Positions 43,232 through 50,860 of a stretch of DNA of 64,000 bases are shown piece after piece. The DNA is from Roseivirga seohaensis (GTDB lineage: Bacteria; Bacteroidota; Bacteroidia; Cytophagales; Cyclobacteriaceae): contig NZ_LRPB01000005.1 in assembly GCF_001592945.1 (NCBI RefSeq), positions 1 to 64,000 of the forward strand. The letters are read 5' to 3'. The position numbers and the translations under genes are program-made. The number at the start of each line of letters is the position of its first letter. Position 1 is the first letter of the stretch. Below the pieces are notes generated by a model that worked only from the letters and a program-made list of their open reading frames with translations, did no database searches and was not told the DNA's origin.

Positions 43232-43849
43232 TTGAAGTTACTTGCTCAAATTGTATCTACTGTTTTCCAGCCATTGCTTATGCCATCGCTGGTTTTTTAT
43301 ACTTATCTCTTTCATGTTGACAACAGTTCAAATCTTACTGAAAAAGGCCGTTCTACTGTGCTGCTTTTAATTTTTCTCACTACTTGTGTCATCCCTGTTT
43401 TTATTGTTTTGCTCTTTAGGTTTACTAAAGTGATAAAAGATTTACACATGAAAGAAAGGCGTGATCGATATCTGCCTTTTGCATTCATCTCAGTTTTCTA
43501 TATTCTGGTTACTTATTTAATGAGTCGTCAGGTTTGGTTTAGTCCAAGTATGGCAGTAATCATGATTTCAATGACCACCGTAGTAATAAGCACCAATCTT
43601 ATTACTTACTTCTGGAAAATAAGTGCGCATGCGGCTGGTGTGGCTGGGTGGTTGGGTTTTATTATAGTGTTTACTAGAATCTATTCCAGCGGTAATACTT
43701 TGTTTTGGCCTTTGGTTATCGCGGTTATGTTAACGGGTATCGTGATTTGGTCTAGATTATATTTAAATGCCCATAAGCCCTCTGAATCATTGGCTGGTTT
43801 TGTTTTGGGCTTTTTAGTTTGTTTCAGTTCTGTATTATTATTTGTTTAG
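43232..43849 (+). CDS. PAP2-like integral membrane protein, TTG start
   Basis: 205 aa with five to six hydrophobic spans. The segment KISAHAAGVAGWLG and the later WSRLYLNAHKPSESLAG resemble degenerate phosphatase motifs 2 and 3 of the PAP2 superfamily (SGH...; SR...H...D), and motif 1 (K......RP) could be MKERRDRYLP. Catalytic competence is doubtful because the Asp of motif 3 is Glu. The start is TTG at 43232, two bases after the rpoN stop; the next Met is residue 17 and would remove half of the first span. Four bases separate it from paaG. Confidence 0.7.
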   Translation: MKLLAQIVSTVFQPLLMPSLVFYTYLFHVDNSSNLTEKGRSTVLLLIFLTTCVIPVFIVLLFRFTKVIKDLHMKERRDRYLPFAFISVFYILVTYLMSRQVWFSPSMAVIMISMTTVVISTNLITYFWKISAHAAGVAGWLGFIIVFTRIYSSGNTLFWPLVIAVMLTGIVIWSRLYLNAHKPSESLAGFVLGFLVCFSSVLLFV

Positions 43850-43852
43850 TAT

Positions 43853-44632
43853 ATGTATGAATTTATAAAGTTTGAAAAAGAAGATGGCGTAGCTACGCTT
43901 ACTTTAAACCGACCAGATGTGTATAATGCCCTAAACGATGAAATAACCTATGAAATCCAAGCGGCTTTAAAAGAAGCAAAGAGAGATAAAGAAGTTAGAG
44001 TATTGGTGCTGACTGGAGAAGGAAAAGCATTTTGCTCAGGACAGGACCTGAAGGCTTCCGCCAAAAATCCGGGTCGTTCGTTTTCAGACTCATTACACAA
44101 AAGGTACAACCCAATTATTAAGGCAATTACTGAAATGCCAAAACCAGTAATTTGTAAATTGAATGGGGTAGCGGCTGGAGCAGGTTGTTCTTTTGCATTA
44201 GCTTGTGATTTGATTGTGGCTGGTGAAAGCGCAAAACTGATTGAAGTTTTTGTGAATATTGGTTTGGTATTGGATTCGGGCTCTTCTTACTTTTTACCTC
44301 GATTGGTGGGAAGTTCGAAAGCTTTTGAATTAGCCACTATGGGTACTAGAATTTCAGCCTCAGAGGCAGAGAAAATGGGGCTTGTATCTAAATGTGTAGC
44401 AGATGAAGAACTTGATAATGCAGTGAAAGTTTATACAGATTATTATGCTTCGGCCCCAACAAAGGCGATTGGTTTAATGAAAAAAATGTTGAACAAGTCG
44501 CAGAATTCTAGTTTAAAAGAAATGCTCGAGTATGAGGCTTATTGTCAAGATATTGCAGGCGCTACTTATGATTATAAGGAAGGAACTACCGCTTTCTTAG
44601 AAAAGAGAAAAGCAGCATTCAAAGGCGAATAA
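43853..44632 (+). CDS. paaG: Enoyl-CoA hydratase/isomerase, PaaG-like
   Basis: 259 aa crotonase-fold protein. The oxyanion-hole motifs FCSGQDLKA and NGVAAGAGCSFALACDL are clear, and the catalytic-residue region VFVNIGLVLDSGSSYFLP carries the Asp found in PaaG (1,2-epoxyphenylacetyl-CoA isomerase) instead of the usual crotonase Glu. The gene is separated from paaN by 10 kb and lies after rpoN and a PAP2-like gene, so its paa role rests on motifs alone; a general enoyl-CoA hydratase is the alternative. Confidence 0.8.
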   Translation: MYEFIKFEKEDGVATLTLNRPDVYNALNDEITYEIQAALKEAKRDKEVRVLVLTGEGKAFCSGQDLKASAKNPGRSFSDSLHKRYNPIIKAITEMPKPVICKLNGVAAGAGCSFALACDLIVAGESAKLIEVFVNIGLVLDSGSSYFLPRLVGSSKAFELATMGTRISASEAEKMGLVSKCVADEELDNAVKVYTDYYASAPTKAIGLMKKMLNKSQNSSLKEMLEYEAYCQDIAGATYDYKEGTTAFLEKRKAAFKGE

Positions 44633-44648
44633 AATTTGAAAATTGAAG

Positions 44649-44688
44649 GCATAAAAAAAGGGAAGATTTTTCTTCCCTTTTTTTATGC
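44649..44688. terminator. Strong bidirectional terminator
   Basis: Perfect 18-bp stem (44649-44666 with 44671-44688) with TTTT loop; runs of seven A and seven T inside the arms give a U tract on either strand. Between convergent paaG and the beta-barrel gene. Confidence 0.93.
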
Positions 44689-44710
44689 TAAATATCGTTT
44701 AAATCTTTAA

Positions 44711-45418
44711 TTAGAATCCAGTGAGTGAAATACCAAAAGATAAACCTTGAGTATCTACTCCGCCAGCTGGAGCAATATCGAATTTGTCTGAAAGTTCGTA
44801 ATATCCGAAAAGGCTAAATCCTCCAAATCCTACTCTAGCCTGTACTCCATATCTGAATTTTTGAAACCCAAGATCCTGACGGTCTTTAATCATTCTTTGG
44901 TCTGCTGCGTTATCTTCGAACTTCACTTTGGTGAAAGAAGAGTAAAGAACACCCACTTTTGCACCTAAAGCTACTCTAAAGCCTCTGCTCAAATTGTTTT
45001 TGCTTGTGTAGTACCTAAACTCCAATGGTATGTCTAAGTAGTTTAAACCAACCTTCGACTTATCAAAAGTATTTGCTTGAGGATAAACCGTTGCTAAATC
45101 TGCTACAGCTACACTTCTTACATTTGAGTTGTTTACACTTGTTCTAAGAGTTTTTCCATTTTCAAGAGTAAATCTTTCCATACCTAAGCCAATACCAGGA
45201 GTAAAGGTCAGTCCGTTATCGCCAATCGGTAAGTCGTAATAATAAATTACGTTTACTGTTTTTGAATTGAAACTGCTAAGCTTAACATCTGTTGGAGCGT
45301 TTAAAAAGGTATTCAAACCCCAGTCTACAACAAGACTTCCCGGAAGGTCTGGTCTTTGAGCTCTGGCAATTGATCCTAGTGTTAAAACTCCTATAAGTAG
45401 TATTCCTAATTTCCTCAT
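44711..45418 (-). CDS. Outer-membrane beta-barrel protein (PorT-like family)
   Basis: 235 aa from ATG 45418 (MRKLGILLIG); the frame opens nine codons earlier. Signal peptide cut after SIARA (near residue 20). The rest alternates amphipathic strands with terminal aromatic residues (YYYDLPIG, GVQARVGFGGFSLFGYYEL, LSFGISLTGF), a predicted small eight-strand-type barrel like the outer-membrane beta-barrel domain family of Bacteroidota. Function not assigned. An exact -7 box TATCTTTG lies at 45443-45450, 25 bases upstream. Confidence 0.82.
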   Translation of the reverse strand: MRKLGILLIGVLTLGSIARAQRPDLPGSLVVDWGLNTFLNAPTDVKLSSFNSKTVNVIYYYDLPIGDNGLTFTPGIGLGMERFTLENGKTLRTSVNNSNVRSVAVADLATVYPQANTFDKSKVGLNYLDIPLEFRYYTSKNNLSRGFRVALGAKVGVLYSSFTKVKFEDNAADQRMIKDRQDLGFQKFRYGVQARVGFGGFSLFGYYELSDKFDIAPAGGVDTQGLSFGISLTGF

Positions 45419-45442
45419 GTTTATTGGCTTTTTTGAGCTGGG

Positions 45443-45450
45443 CAAAGATA
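45443..45450 (-). promoter_or_regulatory. -7 promoter element of the beta-barrel gene
   Basis: TATCTTTG on the minus strand, exact TAnnTTTG match, 25 bases before the ATG; no TTTG at the -33 position. Confidence 0.45.
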
Positions 45451-45479
45451 GTATTTTTTGAAAGTATTAATAACTAGCT

Positions 45480-45509
45480 TTTGCAAAGTAGAAGAATTAA
45501 TTACCTTTG
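45480..45509 (+). promoter_or_regulatory. Promoter of tRNA-Arg
   Basis: TTTG (45480-45483), 18 bases, TACCTTTG (45502-45509): an exact match to the Bacteroidota housekeeping promoter. Transcription would begin near 45515, about 33 bases before the tRNA. Confidence 0.8.
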
Positions 45510-45547
45510 CAGACCAAATTTAACGGGATTTAACGAATCTTGGTTTT

Positions 45548-45621
45548 GGCCTCGTAGCATAACTGAATAGTGCACTTGATTACGGCTCAAGAGGTTGCAG
45601 GTTTGAATCCTGCCGAGGTCA
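45548..45621 (+). tRNA. tRNA-Arg, anticodon ACG
   Basis: 74-nt cloverleaf. Acceptor stem GGCCTCG (45548-45554) pairs with CGAGGTC (45614-45620) with one G-U pair; D arm GCAT/GTGC; anticodon stem CTTGA/TCAAG with loop TTACGGC, anticodon ACG at 45582-45584; T arm GCAGG-TTTGAAT-CCTGC; discriminator A. CCA is not encoded. A34 should be edited to inosine to read CGT, CGC and CGA codons, so a TadA deaminase is expected elsewhere. Confidence 0.96.
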
Positions 45622-45625
45622 CATA

Positions 45626-45665
45626 AAAGCCCTTTCCATGTAAGTGGAAAGGGCTTTGTTTTTTA
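45626..45665 (+). terminator. Terminator of the tRNA-Arg gene
   Basis: Perfect 13-bp stem (45626-45638 with 45645-45657), six-base loop, then GTTTTTT. Starts four bases after the tRNA 3' end. Confidence 0.92.
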
Positions 45666-45731
45666 GCCGTGTTTAAGAATTATTAACTTCTGATTTAGAG
45701 ACTAGTAGCGGCATTTTTCTACTTTCCCTCT

Positions 45732-46274
45732 ATGATTCACCTTCAGAGCAAAAGACTTGATCTTCACTTATTATCCTTAGCTGATTTGCAGCAAGTTCAT
45801 GCATTACACAGCATTCCAAAGGTAGATGAGTTCAACACCCTTGGTATTCCACAAAACATAGCGCATACTCAATCCATCATTGAGCCTTGGATTTTAGAAC
45901 ATCAAAAACTTGACGCCAAACAGTATACTTTTGCGATTCGGACAAAGAAGACGAATGATTTTGTCGGCCTGATTGCATTAAAATTGGGGAATGTCAAATT
46001 TCAAATTGGCGAGGTTTGGTTTAAACTCCATCCTGATTTTTGGAACAAAGGGTACGGAACTGAGGCTTTAAAGTTAGTGTTAAGCTTTGCTTTTGACGAT
46101 TTGAAACTTCATAGAATTGAAGCGGGCTGCGCTGTAGATAACGTGGGTTCTGCCCGAGTTTTAGAAAAAGCAGGAATGATTAAGGAGGGAAGGAAGAGAA
46201 AAGTGCTGCCATTAAAAACAGGCTGGTCCGATAATTTCGAATACGCAATACTAGACACAGACCCTAGATTTTAA
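45732..46274 (+). CDS. GNAT acetyltransferase (RimJ/RimL-like)
   Basis: 180 aa. N-terminal LQSKRLDLHLLSLADL is the RimJ/L opening; the acetyl-CoA-binding region is PDFWNKGYGTEALKLVLSFAFDDLKLHRIEAGC, and NVGSARVLEKAGMIKEGRKRK closes the fold. It transfers an acetyl group to an amine, often the N terminus of a ribosomal protein or a small molecule; target unknown. The 132-base gap behind it contains a nine-bp inverted repeat with long loop (46315-46349) but no clear T run. Upstream neighbour is the tRNA-Arg unit. Confidence 0.88.
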   Translation: MIHLQSKRLDLHLLSLADLQQVHALHSIPKVDEFNTLGIPQNIAHTQSIIEPWILEHQKLDAKQYTFAIRTKKTNDFVGLIALKLGNVKFQIGEVWFKLHPDFWNKGYGTEALKLVLSFAFDDLKLHRIEAGCAVDNVGSARVLEKAGMIKEGRKRKVLPLKTGWSDNFEYAILDTDPRF

Positions 46275-46406
46275 TTTCTTTTGTTAAATACTCTTTTTAC
46301 CAGGCAGCACCTTTAAAAGTATTTTGTACGACATTGTCCCAATACTTTTCTAAGTTGTGTAAATCTTTTTGCTCGAAAACGAGTTGATAAGCTCAAAGGA
46401 AACTGA

Positions 46407-47093
46407 ATGTCTCAAGTTAATAATACTGCTATTTTATTTTTTTCAAGAAACCTCAAAGAGGAATTCTTGGCAAAGAATGTAGGCCTGAACATTCAGCAGT
46501 TTTCTAATTTGTTTAATCTGCTGGTCAAGAAAACTCAGAGAACGATTGGTCAAACGCAGATTCCGGTAAAAACACTCTTTTCTGACGAACAAATTGGAAG
46601 TTCGTTTGGAGAGCGACTCACAAATGGTATATCGAACTTATTCTCAGAAGGTTTTGAAAACGTAATCGTTGTTGGCAATGACGCTCCAGAACTTTCTTCT
46701 GAAGACTTACTTTGGGTTAAAAATAAGCTTGAAAATGGGAAGAATGTTTTAGGAAGGGATAGCCATGGCGGAGCTTATTTAATCGGTGTTTCAAAAAAGG
46801 ACTTTTGCACCACGGCTTTCCTAAATATTGATTGGAACACTAAGTTGGTTTTCAATCAGCTTAAGTTGCTTCTATCTTCAGAAGAATTAGAGAATCGTTT
46901 AATTGACTTAAATGAGAAATCTGATTTTCAGAATATACTTAAGCAAGGGCTACACTTGTCGAAAACGTTCAAGCAAATTCTGAAAGCAATTTTCAGTAAC
47001 TATACTTCACACACAAACTTTAATTTCACCCTTCCAAAATCAATTTGGTTTCAACTGACAGAGCTTAGAGGGCCGCCCTCACTAGTTTCTTAA
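46407..47093 (+). CDS. DUF2064 / TIGR04282-like glycosyltransferase of arsenosugar cluster
   Basis: 228 aa, divergent member of the DUF2064 nucleotide-sugar transferase-like family. Diagnostic segments are NVIVVGNDAPELSSEDL (about 90-106) and VLGRDSHGGAYLIGVSKKDF (about 115-135), matching the family pattern GxDxPxL and (D/H)GGxYLxG. The N-terminal nucleotide-binding arm is eroded. Members of TIGR04282 accompany ArsM/ArsS in arsenosugar loci and are named for that; it lies 166 bases before the ArsM/ArsS genes on the same strand, which supports that reading. Confidence 0.75.
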   Translation: MSQVNNTAILFFSRNLKEEFLAKNVGLNIQQFSNLFNLLVKKTQRTIGQTQIPVKTLFSDEQIGSSFGERLTNGISNLFSEGFENVIVVGNDAPELSSEDLLWVKNKLENGKNVLGRDSHGGAYLIGVSKKDFCTTAFLNIDWNTKLVFNQLKLLLSSEELENRLIDLNEKSDFQNILKQGLHLSKTFKQILKAIFSNYTSHTNFNFTLPKSIWFQLTELRGPPSLVS

Positions 47094-47259
47094 CCATCCT
47101 GCTTTTTCTTGGTAATCAGCATTTCTCCTAGAGAAATCAATTTTAATCTATTTATATAAAGTAGCCCAGCCTCAATGAGCAATGTGTTTCATGTCGGATG
47201 ACTTGAAATTGCTTATGTTTTGGAATTGAATAAGGGCTTCACACTTAAGAAATAATACT

Positions 47260-47595
47260 ATGCCTAAAAAATATTACGACCCGAGCGATCTGAAAAAATT
47301 CGGGAACATAACTGAATTCCAACCTGAAATGGGAAACAAATTCTTCGATTGGTACGGAAGCGTTTTCGAAGAAGGCGCATTAACCGCTAGAGAGAAATCG
47401 CTAATTGCCTTGGCGGTGGCTCATGCTGTTCAATGTCCATATTGTATTGATGCTTACACTGATACTTGTTTGAAAAAAGGAGCTGATGAAGAGCAAATGA
47501 TGGAGGCTGTTCATGTAGCCGCTGCCATAAAAGGTGGAGCTGTTTTGGTACATGGAGTGCAGATGATGAATCAAGTAAAGGAAAAACTGATGTAG
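47260..47595 (+). CDS. AhpD-like carboxymuconolactone decarboxylase-domain protein
   Basis: 111 aa all-helical AhpD fold. The redox motif is Cys59-Pro-Tyr-Cys62 followed by IDAY, i.e. a CxxC alkylhydroperoxidase-type site, and the GGAVLVHG segment follows in the second half. Small proteins of this type (arsenosugar-biosynthesis-associated peroxidase-like) are a usual member of ArsM/ArsS gene sets. It starts this tight three-gene run: arsS starts four bases after its stop. Confidence 0.88.
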   Translation: MPKKYYDPSDLKKFGNITEFQPEMGNKFFDWYGSVFEEGALTAREKSLIALAVAHAVQCPYCIDAYTDTCLKKGADEEQMMEAVHVAAAIKGGAVLVHGVQMMNQVKEKLM

Positions 47596-47598
47596 TCT

Positions 47599-48651
47599 AT
47601 GACTTTACAAACATTAAAAAGACAACAACATGCCCTTTCTATTGCTGAAAGGCAGATTAGAATTTTAGATGATCATGAGGCAATTGGTGTTGATTCTTTT
47701 GAACAGAGAATTAATGCCATTGGTATGATGCCTTTAACCCCTGTTTCTGTAGATGTATTTCAGATCAATGTGGGCAAAATGTGCAATCAGGTTTGTAAAC
47801 ATTGTCACGTAGATGCTGGTCCTGATCGCAAGGAAATCATGACACGAGAAACTATGCAACAATGTTTAGATGCTCTTAAGATTTCTAAGGCCACTACAGT
47901 GGATTTAACGGGAGGTGCTCCAGAAATGAATCCTGATTTTCGCTGGTTTGTGGAGGAGATTTCTAAGTTGGGTAAGCAAATCATTGTGCGTTGTAACCTG
48001 ACCATAATTTTAGCCAACCCGAAATACCATGACTTGCCTGCGTTTTTCAAAAAACACAAGGTGAATGTGGTGTCTTCTCTTCCGTCATTCACAGCCAGAA
48101 GAACCGATGCTCAGCGCGGTGATGGTGTGTTTGAGAAGTCCATTAAAGCGCTTCAAATGCTGAATGAAATTGGGTATGGAAAAGAGGAGACAGGTTTAAA
48201 ACTAGACTTGGTGTATAATCCATCAGGTGCATTTCTGCCAGACGATCAGGCGGTGCTGAAAAGTGAGTTTGAAAGAAAATTGAAAGAGAGTTTCAATATT
48301 GTTTTCAATGATTTGTATGCGATAACCAATCTGCCAGTGAGTCGATTTCTAGATTACTTGGTTAACAGCAGTAATTATGAGGCCTACATGAACGAGCTGG
48401 TGAATGCCTTTAATCCTGCAGCAGCGGCAGGAGTAATGTGCCGTTCTATGATTTCAATCAGTTGGGATGGCTATTTATATGATTGCGATTTCAATCAAAT
48501 GCTAGAAATGAAGCTGAAAGATGGTGCGCCAGATCACATCAAGGATTTCAACCTAGATAGGTTAATGGCAAGGGAGATTTTAATTAACCAACACTGTTTC
48601 GGTTGTACTGCAGGAGCAGGCTCAAGCTGCGGAGGAACCACAACAAATTAA
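47599..48651 (+). CDS. arsS: Arsenosugar biosynthesis radical SAM protein ArsS
   Basis: 350 aa. The radical-SAM cluster is C62-x3-C66-x2-C69 in KMCNQVCKHCHVDAGP, preceded by the family-specific N-terminal helix. A C-terminal twitch/auxiliary-like region has CRSMISISWDGYLYDCDFN and ends HCFGCTAGAGSSCGG, matching the ArsS family. In the known pathway ArsS joins an adenosyl-derived 5'-deoxyadenosyl radical to dimethylarsinous acid to give the arsenosugar backbone. Immediately upstream of arsM (seven-base gap), as in known two-enzyme arsenosugar loci. Confidence 0.92.
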   Translation: MTLQTLKRQQHALSIAERQIRILDDHEAIGVDSFEQRINAIGMMPLTPVSVDVFQINVGKMCNQVCKHCHVDAGPDRKEIMTRETMQQCLDALKISKATTVDLTGGAPEMNPDFRWFVEEISKLGKQIIVRCNLTIILANPKYHDLPAFFKKHKVNVVSSLPSFTARRTDAQRGDGVFEKSIKALQMLNEIGYGKEETGLKLDLVYNPSGAFLPDDQAVLKSEFERKLKESFNIVFNDLYAITNLPVSRFLDYLVNSSNYEAYMNELVNAFNPAAAAGVMCRSMISISWDGYLYDCDFNQMLEMKLKDGAPDHIKDFNLDRLMAREILINQHCFGCTAGAGSSCGGTTTN

Positions 48652-48658
48652 TTATAGA

Positions 48659-49630
48659 ATGAGTAATTACTTAGAAACCACCAAAGACATATATAAGGCA
48701 GCAGCCGAAACACCAGATGTTGGGCTTTGTTGCACTACTACTCCGGTTTGGTCATTTCCTGGTTTGGAGATTCCCAAAATCATGCTCGAAATGAATTATG
48801 GTTGTGGCAGCACTGTCCATCCAAGGGATTTAATCAATTCACCCAAAATACTTTATGTAGGAGTGGGCGGTGGAATGGAGCTCCTTCAGTTCTCGTATTT
48901 CAGCCGACAGAAGGCGGGTGTTATTGGTGTAGATGTGGTAGATGAAATGCTTGATGCTTGCAAGAAAAACATCAAGGAAGCAGAATTAACTAATGATTGG
49001 TTAGATGCTTCTTTTATTGATGTCCGTCAAGGCGATGCACTCAATTTGCCTATTGAAGACGCTTCTATTGATGTGGCTGCACAAAATTGTTTGTTCAATA
49101 TTTTTCATGAAGAAGACTTAAAAAAGGCACTTCAAGAAATGTATAGAGTTTTGAAACCTCATGGCCGATTGGTATTGTCTGACCCAATAGCTGAGCAAAC
49201 CATGCCTGAAAACCTCAAGAATGATGATCGATTGCGCGGACTTTGCTTGAGCGGTTCGTTGCCTTTAAAAGATTATATCAAAATGATTACTGATGTTGGA
49301 TTTGGTACAGTGGAAATTAGGGCGAAAAGACCGTATAGAATTTTGCATCCCAATCAATACGATACTGCCGAACCAATATATATAGAGAGTGTAGAGGTTT
49401 GCGCTATTAAAGATCCAATGCCAGCTGATGGGCCTTGTGTGTTTACGGGCAGAACCGCAATTTATTACGGAACAGAAACCCATTTCGATGATCACGGTGG
49501 TCATATTTTATTACAGAATCAGCCATTATCGGTTTGTGATAAGACAGCGGGAAATTTGGAAGCCTTGAATGACTCAAATATTTGGGTTTCGCCTTCTACT
49601 TACTTTTATGATGGTGGAGGATGCTGTTAA
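48659..49630 (+). CDS. arsM: Arsenite methyltransferase ArsM (arsenosugar type)
   Basis: 323 aa SAM-dependent methyltransferase. The SAM-binding loop is LYVGVGGGMELL (about 60-72) with VIGVDVVDEM; arsenic-binding cysteines are Cys24 and Cys25 in GLCCTTTP, a cysteine in NQNCLF, one in RGLCLSG and a terminal Cys-Cys pair in YDGGGCC. The C-terminal extension after about residue 240 distinguishes this arsenosugar-type ArsM from the shorter detoxification enzyme. It methylates arsenite, supplying dimethylarsinous acid to ArsS. Last gene of the cluster. Confidence 0.93.
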   Translation: MSNYLETTKDIYKAAAETPDVGLCCTTTPVWSFPGLEIPKIMLEMNYGCGSTVHPRDLINSPKILYVGVGGGMELLQFSYFSRQKAGVIGVDVVDEMLDACKKNIKEAELTNDWLDASFIDVRQGDALNLPIEDASIDVAAQNCLFNIFHEEDLKKALQEMYRVLKPHGRLVLSDPIAEQTMPENLKNDDRLRGLCLSGSLPLKDYIKMITDVGFGTVEIRAKRPYRILHPNQYDTAEPIYIESVEVCAIKDPMPADGPCVFTGRTAIYYGTETHFDDHGGHILLQNQPLSVCDKTAGNLEALNDSNIWVSPSTYFYDGGGCC

Positions 49631-49779
49631 TCTATTTGGCTTCTCGCTATGAGAATAGTTAAGGAAGGGGGGTATGTTAAAGATTAGACCATTCCTTTCT
49701 TCAACTCTTCTTTAAATTTTTTACCTTTCCTAAGCAACCCTCATACAAGAGGGCTGTCTTTAGCGCAAGGATTAGAAAT

Positions 49780-50340
49780 TTGGAACCGAAATATCAAAAT
49801 CTTCATCAAGAGGTAATTGACCTGTGTATGTTGGGCGACCGACAAGCGCAGTATCAGTTGTACAAGCTTTATTCGAAAGCCATGTACAACGTGTCTTTTC
49901 GGGTAACCCAAAATGAACAAGAAGCTGAAGATGTGCTCCAGGAGTCGTTTTTAAGTGCTTTCAAAAACATTCATAGCTATAAAGGAACGGCAGCTTTTGG
50001 TAGTTGGCTAAAGCGAATTACGCTTAACAATGCTATTAATTTAGTCAAGAAAAGACGTTTAGATTTTGAGTCCGTTGAAGATTACGGAGCTTATGATGAG
50101 CGTTTTGATCATGAAGAAACGGATGATCGAGATTTCGATGTAAATCAAGTAAAAAAAGCGATTGAGCTTTTGCCAGACGGATATCGGTTGGTGTTAACTC
50201 TTTACTTGATTGAGGGTTATGACCATAAAGAGATTGCAGAAATATTGAACATTACAGAATCGACTTCTAAGTCGCAGTTTAATAGATCAAAAAAGAAATT
50301 GAGGGAAATATTAAAAGAGGAATTTCAACATGCAGGATAA
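49780..50340 (+). CDS. ECF-type sigma-70 factor, TTG start
   Basis: 186 aa. Region 2 reads LYKLYSKAMYNVSFRVTQNEQEAEDVLQESF; region 4 reads LPDGYRLVLTLYLIEGYDHKEIAEILNITESTSKSQFNRSKKKLR, an intact DNA-binding HTH. The start is the TTG at 49780: the family alignment needs the sequence before residue 17, the next Met, as HQEVIDLCMLGD is conserved. A short hairpin (CCCTC/GAGGG) lies just before it. Its stop is inside the following gene (11-base overlap), so the two products are probably sigma and anti-sigma. Confidence 0.88.
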   Translation: MEPKYQNLHQEVIDLCMLGDRQAQYQLYKLYSKAMYNVSFRVTQNEQEAEDVLQESFLSAFKNIHSYKGTAAFGSWLKRITLNNAINLVKKRRLDFESVEDYGAYDERFDHEETDDRDFDVNQVKKAIELLPDGYRLVLTLYLIEGYDHKEIAEILNITESTSKSQFNRSKKKLREILKEEFQHAG

Positions 50341-50860
50341 GCTAGAAGATTTCATAAAAGAAAATAAAGAACAATTCGATACTGAAGTACCAAGAGCTGA
50401 GGTATGGAATAAGATACAAAAAGGGCTTGATAATAGCGATAATACTTCAAGCAGTTCCACACATTGGTTTTGGAAAGTGGCTGTTGCGGTGTTGCTTATT
50501 GCGGTAGCTTATTTGGGTTCTGAAAAATATTTTGGTGCCGATGTTAATAAAGAAAGCACTGCTATGGAAGAGTTTAAAGAGCTTGAAATTTTTTATACTC
50601 AGATGATCTCTGATAAGAAAACGAAGCTGTCGGAAGAGGTGGAGGCAGGTGAGTATTTCAGCTTTTTGGAAGCCGATATTCAATCCTTAGATCAGAATTA
50701 TGAAGAGTTGAAAACTACATTTGAAAACGGACAAGAAACACCTCAACTTAAAAGTGCATTGGTGCATTTGCTCAAACAAAAGCTCTATTTGATAGAGAAA
50801 CAATTAGAGATTTTAGAAGAAACTAAAAGTGAAACCTCAGAAGGTGTTAGCTCACTTTAA
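50330..50860 (+). CDS. Putative anti-sigma membrane protein
   Basis: 176 aa. A short cytosolic N-terminal part (1-46, LEDFIKENKEQFDTEVPRAEVWNKIQ) is followed by one membrane span (about 47-65, WKVAVAVLLIAVAYLGS) and an extracytoplasmic helical, acidic domain. Topology and the 11-base overlap with the sigma gene fit an anti-sigma factor, although there is no zinc-finger (HCC) motif. The periplasmic part has coiled-coil character (LEADIQSLDQNYEELKTTFE). Convergent, its end overlapping the ftsE stop by 14 bases. Confidence 0.7.
   Translation: MQDKLEDFIKENKEQFDTEVPRAEVWNKIQKGLDNSDNTSSSSTHWFWKVAVAVLLIAVAYLGSEKYFGADVNKESTAMEEFKELEIFYTQMISDKKTKLSEEVEAGEYFSFLEADIQSLDQNYEELKTTFENGQETPQLKSALVHLLKQKLYLIEKQLEILEETKSETSEGVSSL

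Noticed and set aside
46315-46349. Nine-bp inverted repeat AAAAGTATT/AATACTTTT with 17-base spacer behind the GNAT gene
   Set aside because: A/T-rich, long loop and no T run; too weak to call terminator or operator.
49735-49760. Small hairpin CCCTC/GAGGG before the ECF sigma gene as attenuator or riboswitch
   Set aside because: Only five base pairs and no further conserved structure.
50330-50860. Zinc-finger (HCC) anti-sigma factor
   Set aside because: The protein has the right topology and gene position but no His-Cys-Cys motif, so it is listed only as putative anti-sigma.
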